NCBI GenBank assembly: GCA_002367255.1
Contig: DFBD01000248.1
Location: 1-13,197 of the forward strand
Direction of reading: 5' to 3'
Length of the DNA: 13,197 bases
Source: Rhodobacterales bacterium UBA3089
Lineage (GTDB): Bacteria; Pseudomonadota; Alphaproteobacteria; Rhodobacterales; Rhodobacteraceae
Positions 7,099 to 12,234 of this stretch are shown here, one piece after another. Below the pieces are notes generated by a model. That model did not search any database, had not been told where the DNA came from, and saw only the letters and a list, made by a program, of their open reading frames with translations. The first letter of the stretch is position 1. Each line of letters starts with the position of its first letter. The translations under genes and the position numbers were made by a program.

Positions 7099-7652
7099 GC
7101 CAGATCGGCCATAACAACGGCCCGTCTATGGCGGCAGGCACTGGATGGCGGCAACATTGCTGGACCAAGGCACGGCGCGAGCTGATGCCAAACCTACCCA
7201 TCGAAATCCTGCGCACCCGCGTGGCACGGGCCAAGGAACTGGGTCTGGACTACAAATCCTATGCCTCTATTCGCGCAACAAGCGGCCACGACGTAATTGC
7301 CTTTCTGTTTTCCTCAAACGCCCTTCGCGTTTTTCCCAAAGCCCCCGAAATGCCAGCCGACCGTCTGCTTAAACTGGCCGACGTCACCGATTGCCACCGT
7401 TCCGTCGCTGTTCACCGCCCGTTAACACCTGCTGCGATGCTACCAAATCAAGTCCTCGACCGCGCCTTTCAGGCCCCTCGTTTCACTGATACTTGGGGCC
7501 AAACCCGCGATCAAATCCTAAGCCAAATCCAAGCTGACCGCCTACCGCGTGACGGGGTTGTCGTTATCGGCGACACGTCACAAGAACGCGCATGGGTCGA
7601 AGCCGCCCGCCTTGCTGGTTATGTCAGCGCCGACCAATTCTTCGCCCGTTAA
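7095..7652 (+). CDS. Protein of unknown function inside the riboflavin operon
   Basis: I do not recognise a characterised family. Seen (185 aa from TTG 7095): begins MSQIGHNNGPSM; a Trp/basic stretch (GWRQHCWTKARREL, 17-30); a probable helix with LRTRVARAKELGLDYKSYASIR (from 39); the best-defined segment SGHDVIAFLFSSNALRVF at 63-80; and a C-terminal VVVIGDTSQERAWVEAARLAGY at 155-176. No signal peptide or membrane segment. The TTG overlaps the ribE stop (TTGA) and has GGAG eight bases upstream; a GTG at 7086 is possible but its Shine-Dalgarno would touch it. The stop is overlapped by the ribB ribosome binding site. Tight packing between two riboflavin enzymes suggests a role tied to that pathway or simple cotranscription. 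From memory, similar unnamed proteins sit here in other Rhodobacterales; I could not check that. Confidence 0.85.
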   Translation: MSQIGHNNGPSMAAGTGWRQHCWTKARRELMPNLPIEILRTRVARAKELGLDYKSYASIRATSGHDVIAFLFSSNALRVFPKAPEMPADRLLKLADVTDCHRSVAVHRPLTPAAMLPNQVLDRAFQAPRFTDTWGQTRDQILSQIQADRLPRDGVVVIGDTSQERAWVEAARLAGYVSADQFFAR

Positions 7653-7656
7653 GGAG
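7651..7656 (+). promoter_or_regulatory. ribosome binding site deciding the ribB start
   Basis: AAGGAG six bases before GTG 7663. It selects that start over the longer open frame that reaches back to 7549 inside the preceding gene. The motif overlaps the upstream TAA (7650-7652). Confidence 0.75.
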
Positions 7657-7662
7657 CCCTCC

Positions 7663-8757
7663 GTGACCGACTACACAACCGCAATCTCCACCGTTGAAGA
7701 CATCATCGAAGACGCCCGTAATGGGCGCATGTTTATCCTTGTCGACCACGAAGACCGCGAAAACGAAGGTGATCTGGTGATCCCCGCCCAAATGGCCACG
7801 CCAGACGCGATCAATTTTATGGCCACCCACGGCCGCGGGCTGATTTGCCTAACGATGACGGGGGAACAGATCGAACGTCTCGGCGTGCCGATGATGGCCT
7901 CCAGCAACTCGTCCCGCCACGAAACCCCGTTCACCGTATCGATCGAGGCTGCCGAGGGCGTGACCACCGGTATCTCTGCCCACGACCGTGCCCACACGGT
8001 TTCCGTGGCAATCAACCCGCAGGTCCAGACCCGCGAGATCGCCACCCCCGGCCACGTTTTCCCGCTAAAAGCCCGCCCCGGCGGCGTGCTGGTCCGCGCA
8101 GGCCATACGGAGGCTGCCACCGATATTTCCCGCCTCGCAGGGTTGAACCCGTCGGGCGTGATCTGCGAGATCATGAACGACGACGGCTCCATGGCGCGCC
8201 TGCCGGACCTGATTACATTCGCCCAAAAGCACGGACTGAAAATCGGCACCATCGCGGACCTGATCGCCTATCGCCACCGCCACGACAATCTGGTGCGCGA
8301 GACGGCACAAAAGACCGTGACCTCCGCCTTTGGCGGCGAATGGAACCTCCGCGTTTTCACTGACGAGACATCGGGCACCGAACACATCGCCCTGACCAAA
8401 GGCGACATCACCAGCCCTGCACCGGTTCTGGTCCGCACCCACGCGCTCGACCCGCTGGAAGACGTGCTTGGCCTTGGCCCCACGCCTGCGGACAAGCTGC
8501 CAAAAGCGATGCAGGTCATCGCAAATGAAGGCCGCGGCGTAGTCGTCCTGTTCCGCAATCCAAGCCAGAAACTGGCCCTCAGCGATTACGAAGCACCTGA
8601 AACATTGCGCCAAACTGGCATCGGGGCACAAATCCTGTCCAGCCTCGGCCTGACCGAAATCATCCTGCTGACAGACAACCCGATGCCCAAAGTCATCGGC
8701 CTGGATGCGTACGACGTAACGATCACCGGCACACAACCCATTCACGAAGGCGCGTAA
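7663..8757 (+). CDS. ribB: 3,4-dihydroxy-2-butanone 4-phosphate synthase with degenerate GTP cyclohydrolase II domain (RibBX type)
   Basis: The N-terminal domain makes 3,4-dihydroxy-2-butanone 4-phosphate, the four-carbon substrate of RibH, from ribulose 5-phosphate. Seen (364 aa): DHEDRENEGDLV at 28-39 (acidic metal-binding loop), ATPGHVFPL at 127-135, RPGGVLVRAGHTEAATD at 138-154 and GVICEIMNDDGSMAR at 165-179, all expected for an active enzyme. Residues from about 212 align with GTP cyclohydrolase II, but the zinc-site region reads VRTHALDPLEDVLG and the domain contains no cysteine at all, so cyclohydrolase activity should be absent. TGIGAQILSSLGL and the LLTDNP...VIGL end are retained. 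Such RibB-RibA-like fusions without cyclohydrolase activity are known as RibBX in Proteobacteria. GTG start chosen from AAGGAG at 7651. One base separates its stop from ribH. Confidence 0.94.
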   Translation: MTDYTTAISTVEDIIEDARNGRMFILVDHEDRENEGDLVIPAQMATPDAINFMATHGRGLICLTMTGEQIERLGVPMMASSNSSRHETPFTVSIEAAEGVTTGISAHDRAHTVSVAINPQVQTREIATPGHVFPLKARPGGVLVRAGHTEAATDISRLAGLNPSGVICEIMNDDGSMARLPDLITFAQKHGLKIGTIADLIAYRHRHDNLVRETAQKTVTSAFGGEWNLRVFTDETSGTEHIALTKGDITSPAPVLVRTHALDPLEDVLGLGPTPADKLPKAMQVIANEGRGVVVLFRNPSQKLALSDYEAPETLRQTGIGAQILSSLGLTEIILLTDNPMPKVIGLDAYDVTITGTQPIHEGA

Positions 8758-8758
8758 T

Positions 8759-9304
8759 ATGGCCCAAGCAGAATCTCACTACATCCTGCCATCCCCGAAA
8801 TTCGACGCGCCCACCCGCGTGTTGATCGTGGTGTCGCCCTACTACAAAGACATCGCACAAAACCTCGTCGCAGGTGCAACCACCGCGATAGCTGCCGCCG
8901 GTGCCGACTGTGACACCATCGAAGTCCCCGGCGCTCTCGAAATCCCCACCGCCATCAAACTGGCCAGCGGGGCGTACGACGGCTTTGTCGCCCTCGGCTG
9001 CATCATCCGCGGCGAGACCACACATTACGATACCGTCTGCAACGATTCCTCCCGTGCGCTCAGCCTGATGGGGCTAGAAGGCATCTGCATAGGCAACGGC
9101 ATTCTGACGGTAGAAAACCGCGAGCAAGCCGTGGTTCGCGCCGATCACACAGCCCAGAACAAAGGCGGCGGTGCGGCGGATGCAGCCATGCACCTGATTG
9201 CGATAAAGCGGCGCTTTACAAAGACAGGCTCGGGGCGTATTGCACCGACTTCCGAACACATCCTGATGGCTGGTGAAGCTTACGGGGATCAAGGGACTAC
9301 CTGA
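8759..9304 (+). CDS. ribH: 6,7-dimethyl-8-ribityllumazine synthase
   Basis: It condenses 5-amino-6-ribitylaminouracil with dihydroxybutanone phosphate to give the lumazine used by RibE. Seen: 181 aa, somewhat longer than the common 155-160 because of extra residues after about 155. Motifs in order: VPGALEIP at 56-63, GCIIRGETTHYD at 80-91 with the presumed catalytic His89, GNGILTVEN at 112-120 and KGGGAADAAM at 135-144. It begins one base after the ribB stop, and its TGA shares one base with the nusB ATG (TGATG), so the three are translated from one message. The C-terminal tail (TGSGRIAPTSEHILMAGEAY) is not part of the core fold and could be lineage specific. Confidence 0.96.
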   Translation: MAQAESHYILPSPKFDAPTRVLIVVSPYYKDIAQNLVAGATTAIAAAGADCDTIEVPGALEIPTAIKLASGAYDGFVALGCIIRGETTHYDTVCNDSSRALSLMGLEGICIGNGILTVENREQAVVRADHTAQNKGGGAADAAMHLIAIKRRFTKTGSGRIAPTSEHILMAGEAYGDQGTT

Positions 9305-9786
9305 TGTCAAAGACGCCTAAACCAACACAAGACCAAAAACGCCAAATGCGCTCGGCCTCCCGCCTGTACGCGGTGCAAGCCCTGTTCCAGATGGAGGCGT
9401 TGGGCGAAGCCATGGAAGACATCCAGACCGAGTTCGAAACCTACCGCTTCGGCGCAACCATCGGCGAAGACACCTATGCCGAGGGTGACCTGAAACTGTT
9501 CCGCGCCCTGATATCCGAGGCCGTGACAAACCAAGCCACGATCGACCAAATGACCGACCGCGCCTTGGTGGCCAAATGGCCCATCGACCGCATCGACCCA
9601 ACCCTGCGCGCCCTGTTCCGCGCCGCCGGTTCCGAGCTGCTAACCCAAAGCACCCCACCCAAAGTCGCGATCACCGAATTCGTGGACGTGGCCAAGGCAT
9701 TTTTCCCCGAAGGCCGCGAATCCAAATTCGTCAACGCCGTGCTGGACCACATGGCGCGCGAAGTTAAGCCGGAAGCGTTTGCGTAA
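9304..9786 (+). CDS. nusB: Transcription antitermination factor NusB
   Basis: NusB binds boxA RNA with NusE (ribosomal protein S10) to support antitermination in rRNA operons. Seen: 160 aa, all-helical composition. The N-terminal RSASRLYAVQALFQME (16-31) includes the Arg-rich helix and YAVQALFQME typical of the family. The C-terminal half has the signature WPIDRIDPTLRALFRAAGSELL and PPKVAITEFVDVAKAF...SKFVNAVLDHMARE. It is the last gene of the riboflavin operon; ribH-nusB adjacency is common in bacteria. The ATG overlaps the ribH stop by one base. After its stop the base composition drops, and no convincing terminator hairpin is visible. Confidence 0.95.
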   Translation: MSKTPKPTQDQKRQMRSASRLYAVQALFQMEALGEAMEDIQTEFETYRFGATIGEDTYAEGDLKLFRALISEAVTNQATIDQMTDRALVAKWPIDRIDPTLRALFRAAGSELLTQSTPPKVAITEFVDVAKAFFPEGRESKFVNAVLDHMAREVKPEAFA

Positions 9787-9854
9787 TCGCTCGGGGCGGT
9801 GGGTTAGTAATGTGGATAACAATTTAGGATCGAAATCCGAATAGTTTGGTTTGG

Positions 9855-10004
9855 GTGAGCGGCAGAACTTATCATGCCGACATCAATGGCAAGTATGCGG
9901 ACAGAGTGGGTCTTGCTTTCCTGAAAGAAATGACCACATTTGATGTAGTTGCCCAAGAACGCCCCGAAACCACCAAAGTTATAGAAGGAAATCCAGATGA
10001 GTAG
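9855..10004 (+). CDS. Small ORF of unknown function, first of a bicistronic pair (or gene remnant)
   Basis: A 49-residue frame from GTG 9855 (TTG 9846 also possible) to TAG 10004. The translation begins MSGRTYHADINGKYADRVG and ends KVIEGNPDE; it looks like ordinary soluble protein sequence, acidic overall (nine acidic, six basic residues). Its last eight bases, ATGAGTAG, contain the start of the next ORF, and the AAGGA serving that ORF lies inside its coding sequence, which favours both being genuine. Against it: no Shine-Dalgarno before GTG 9855, and an in-frame stop at 9825-9827, so it may instead be the decayed 3' end of a longer gene. No family recognised. Confidence 0.4.
   Translation: MSGRTYHADINGKYADRVGLAFLKEMTTFDVVAQERPETTKVIEGNPDE
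9985..9989 (+). promoter_or_regulatory. ribosome binding site of the 96-residue ORF
   Basis: AAGGA seven bases before ATG 9997. This is well-placed translation-initiation evidence for an otherwise unrecognised small gene. Confidence 0.6.
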
Positions 10005-10287
10005 TGAATTTCCACTTCCGGAGACTCTTGGGGGAACCCGAGACCACGATGAAGAGCATCCTTGGGTGGGGATTATCGGGGGTGGCAACAATGGATGGAG
10101 TTACGCCACTTGGCGAAAAGGCAGCTTCAGTACAACTGGAAATCCGGGTTTGGCTTATACCTTTACCAATGAAAAAGCCGCGCTAGAATTTGCCAGAAAC
10201 TTTCCGTTCGGAGGAAAGAAATCTGCCAAGCGCCTAACTGTCCTAGGCAATCCAACTTCTCAGGGCGATCGATACTGGCAGCGATAA
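9997..10287 (+). CDS. Small protein of unknown function
   Basis: No family recognised. Seen: 96 aa, begins MSSEFPLPETLGGTRD. The centre is rich in Gly, Asn and aromatics (GIIGGGNNGWSYATWRKG, 25-42), followed by a probable helix NEKAALEFARNF (58-69) and a basic stretch GGKKSAKR (72-79). Four tryptophans (23, 34, 39, 94) in 96 residues is high. No signal peptide or membrane helix. AAGGA at 9985 and the 8-bp start/stop overlap with the upstream frame support expression. Base composition is lower in GC than the riboflavin genes before it, consistent with an accessory gene. A small-module role (for example antitoxin, immunity or regulator) is possible but nothing seen proves it. Confidence 0.6.
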   Translation: MSSEFPLPETLGGTRDHDEEHPWVGIIGGGNNGWSYATWRKGSFSTTGNPGLAYTFTNEKAALEFARNFPFGGKKSAKRLTVLGNPTSQGDRYWQR

Positions 10288-10334
10288 ATTGACCCCTATC
10301 AGAGGCGAAACGCCCGACGCTCGCAGTTTCACCT

Positions 10335-10348
10335 GAAATGCGTATTTC
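10335..10348. repeat. inverted repeat 1 (GAAAT/ATTTC)
   Basis: Perfect five-base arms around a four-base loop GCGT; first of three adjacent dyads. Confidence 0.4.
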
Positions 10349-10352
10349 CGCT

Positions 10353-10371
10353 AACCCTGATAATCTGGGTT
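10353..10371. repeat. 19-bp operator-like dyad
   Basis: AACCCTGATAATCTGGGTT is symmetric around A10362 with 8 of 9 positions paired (only T/T at 10358 and 10366 mismatched). The length and odd centre fit a dimeric regulator binding site; no regulator gene is seen nearby. Confidence 0.45.
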
Positions 10372-10372
10372 C

Positions 10373-10400
10373 AGATACAGCGTAGCTCAGTATCTATTTT
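10373..10400 (+). terminator. possible weak terminator hairpin
   Basis: AGATAC (10373-10378) pairs with GTATCT (10390-10395) across an 11-base loop and is followed by ATTTT. The stem is short and AT-rich and lies about 85 bp after the 96-residue ORF, so this is at best a weak intrinsic terminator. Confidence 0.25.
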
Positions 10401-10675
10401 GGGCTCGAAGCCGACATTACCAAACATCCTCATTGGAATGTCATCACCAATTAATAAACCAAAAGTAGGGCACAAGTTGCCATACCCGCCCTCCCGCTCA
10501 ACCAAGCCTAGCCTTCGGCTCGGCGGTTACGTTCATGTCTGGCGTTTTGAGTTCTCGAACCCTGAACTTCCCCGAAATGCATTAGTGAAACAGCCTTGCC
10601 CTGCCACCCCCATACTGTAACTTTGATATCTGCAACCAGATTGCGTCTCGAAAGATTGATGGGAGAATTCACAAT

Positions 10676-11371
10676 ATGTCGCGAACAGTTTTAGTTACCG
10701 GTGGTGCGAAGGGAATAGGCTTCGCAATCGCCGAAGAATTTTCCAAGGATCACAACGTAGCTATTGTCTGGCACAGTGAACCACCCAAAAATATTGCGGC
10801 GGGCATTCACCAGATCCAAGCTGACCTAACCAAAGAGGGTAGCTGCAACGCTGTAATCAACGATGTGATAGCGCATTTTGGCAGGCTGGATGTCATTGTT
10901 AATAACGCTGGTCTCGTCCAAACGACCCCGCTTGGCAACTTTGACGCGGGTGCCCAACGCGCAATTCTTGACCTTAACCTGCTGGTTCCCGGCGATCTTC
11001 TGGCAGCCGCGATGCCACACCTCAAGTCAGGCGCTTCCATCGTTAACATCTCGTCCGTTAACGCCACAATGCCCCCAAAAGACGCCGCAATTTATGGTGC
11101 AAGCAAAGCCGCCCTAAACCTTTGGACGAAGGCGATGGCGAAAGAGCTCGGCCCCCTCGGGATCCGTGTGAACGCCGTTGCCCCCGGCGCAATCGCCGTC
11201 GCACATAACCCTCGACCTTCTGAACTGACCGAACTTTTCGTGAAAGAAACCGCGCTTGGTCGCCCCGGACAACCTGATGACATAGCACCCGTTGTTCGCT
11301 TTCTTTCCAGTGATGCCGCTGGTTTCATCACCGGTGAAATCCTGACAGTTTCAGGAGGCTATAGACTTTAA
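10676..11371 (+). CDS. Short-chain dehydrogenase/reductase (SDR), FabG-like
   Basis: A classical SDR: NAD(P)-dependent oxidoreductase of unknown substrate. Seen: 231 aa, slightly shorter than the usual 245-250. TGGAKGIG at 8-15 (cofactor loop), AD at 49-50, NNAG at 76-79, catalytic Asn101, Ser127 (NISSVNA), Tyr140 and Lys144 (YGASK), PG at 170-171, and the C-terminal LGRPGQPDDIA...FLSSDAAGFITGEILTVSGGY common to 3-oxoacyl-ACP-reductase-like members. All catalytic residues are present. GGGAG at 10661-10665 lies ten bases before the ATG. The after-beta2 region (VWHSEPPKN) has no acidic residue at the end of beta2, hinting at NADPH, but that is a guess. It stands alone in the lower-GC stretch with no pathway partner, so substrate cannot be assigned; a housekeeping FabG role is unlikely given the context. 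Confidence 0.9.
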   Translation: MSRTVLVTGGAKGIGFAIAEEFSKDHNVAIVWHSEPPKNIAAGIHQIQADLTKEGSCNAVINDVIAHFGRLDVIVNNAGLVQTTPLGNFDAGAQRAILDLNLLVPGDLLAAAMPHLKSGASIVNISSVNATMPPKDAAIYGASKAALNLWTKAMAKELGPLGIRVNAVAPGAIAVAHNPRPSELTELFVKETALGRPGQPDDIAPVVRFLSSDAAGFITGEILTVSGGYRL

Positions 11372-11437
11372 TCCATAGCATACAGAGATTAGAGGCTCAC
11401 CGCGCGAGCACTCTCGCAGCCCTTGCCTTCCCGCAAA

Positions 11438-11468
11438 CCTCCGCTATCCTGCCTTCAAAAACCGGAGG
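11438..11468 (+). promoter_or_regulatory. possible hairpin hiding the ribosome binding site of the nitroreductase gene
   Basis: CCTCCG (11438-11443) is the exact complement of CGGAGG (11463-11468), which contains the Shine-Dalgarno seven bases before ATG 11476. Pairing across a 19-base loop would block translation initiation. A six-base match can occur by chance. Confidence 0.3.
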
Positions 11469-11475
11469 CCCCTGC

Positions 11476-12165
11476 ATGTTCGCTAAACAAGACCTGAAAT
11501 TCGACCCGATCCCCCTGCCCGATCACATCGATATGCCGCCCGAGGACATGCAAAAAGCCGCAGTCGAGTTCCTCGCCCACATGCGCAAGCGCCATTCCGT
11601 GAGGGATTTCACCGACCAACCCGTCGATCAATCAGTAATCGAAAACTGCATCCTGACGGCAGGTTCCGCGCCCAGCGGCGCGAACCACCAGCCGTGGCAT
11701 TTCGTGGCTGTGAAGTCGCCTCAAATCAAAGCCCAAATCCGCGAAGCCGCCGAGGTTGAGGAAGAAAAATTCTACGCAGGCGGCGGCGGTGACGAATGGA
11801 TCAAAGCATTAGAGCCCCTCGGCACGGGTGTGGACAAACCACATCTGACCACCGCCCCGTGGCTAATCGTCGTATTTGCCCAGCGTCACGGAAACTTTGC
11901 CGATGGCACCAAGTTCAAAAACTATTACGTGCCTGAAAGCGTGGGCATCGCAACGGGGTTCCTTATCGCTGCCCTCCATAATGCAGGTCTGTCCTGCCTA
12001 ACCCACACGCCAAACCCGATGAAATTTCTGAACGGATTGCTTGGCCGCCCTCCTTCGGAAAAACCGGTGATGATTTTGGTGGTGGGACATGCAGACAAAG
12101 ACGCCACGGTTCCCGCAGTCGCAAAGCTTAAGAAACCATTAGCGGAAATCCTTACCGTCAAATAA
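11476..12165 (+). CDS. Iodotyrosine deiodinase-like nitroreductase-family flavoprotein
   Basis: An FMN enzyme of the nitroreductase fold, closest by eye to iodotyrosine deiodinase (IYD). Seen: 229 aa. FMN-binding RHSVRDF at 39-45, APSGANHQPWHF at 65-76, and LTHTPNPMKF at 175-184. Compared from memory with mammalian IYD, the shared landmarks run the whole length: TAPWLIVVFAQ, a paired YY in NYYVPESVGIATG, AALHNAGL, LLGRPPSEK and DATVP. The three residues that hold the halotyrosine zwitterion in IYD (Glu, Tyr, Lys spaced +4 and +21) are here Glu96, Tyr100 and Lys121. It lacks the membrane anchor of the vertebrate enzyme. GGAGG at 11464-11468 supports the start. Monocistronic, convergent with rsgA. 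True substrate unknown; a general nitroreductase is the alternative. Confidence 0.88.
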   Translation: MFAKQDLKFDPIPLPDHIDMPPEDMQKAAVEFLAHMRKRHSVRDFTDQPVDQSVIENCILTAGSAPSGANHQPWHFVAVKSPQIKAQIREAAEVEEEKFYAGGGGDEWIKALEPLGTGVDKPHLTTAPWLIVVFAQRHGNFADGTKFKNYYVPESVGIATGFLIAALHNAGLSCLTHTPNPMKFLNGLLGRPPSEKPVMILVVGHADKDATVPAVAKLKKPLAEILTVK

Positions 12166-12234
12166 GCCACAACCGCCGAGCGGCCTTACTGCAAGGATTT
12201 CAGCGCGGATTTTTCAATATCAATACCCACAGGC

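Larger units (their letters stand above)
10288..10675. other. 388-bp gene-free region with palindromes
   Basis: No convincing coding frame on either strand; the 73-residue open frame at 10399-10620 has no ribosome binding site and unnatural composition. Sampled lines are 43-48% G+C. It holds three consecutive dyads (10335-10395), a further GC-rich hairpin near 10504-10522, and the upstream region of the dehydrogenase gene. No tRNA could be folded despite a TAGCTCAG string at 10383-10390. Confidence 0.6.

Noticed and set aside
7557..7622. VVVIGDTSQERAWVEAARLAGY in the unknown rib-operon protein resembles the last motif of HAD phosphatases, which would fit the missing pathway phosphatase
   Set aside because: The protein has no N-terminal DxDx(T/V) nucleophile motif and no motif II/III, so a HAD assignment is not supported.
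7549..7662. Longer open frame extending ribB upstream by 38 codons
   Set aside because: It lies within the preceding gene; GTG 7663 has a strong AAGGAG and gives the normal RibB N-terminus.
8065..8745. 226-residue minus-strand open frame within ribB
   Set aside because: Antisense shadow of ribB in GC-rich sequence; composition (many Gly, Val, Asp, Gln, Phe) reflects complementary codons.
9814..9825. GGATAACAATTT, identical to part of the E. coli lac operator
   Set aside because: Only 12 bases, the left arm of the operator is absent, and there is no lac gene or vector sequence around it; chance similarity.
9804..10091. 95-residue minus-strand open frame opposite the small bicistron
   Set aside because: No ribosome binding site seen, and composition fits a shadow; the plus-strand ORFs have better start signals.
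10372..10450. TAGCTCAG at 10383-10390 looks like a tRNA D-arm
   Set aside because: No D-loop GG, anticodon stem or T-arm follows at the right distances, and the flanking bases form a different hairpin.
10399..10620. 73-residue open frame in the gene-free region
   Set aside because: No Shine-Dalgarno, proline/serine-rich unnatural composition, and overlap with palindromic sequence.
12173..12183. CCGC-CGA-GCGG hairpin between the nitroreductase gene and rsgA
   Set aside because: Only four base pairs and no T-run on either side, so it is not a credible terminator.
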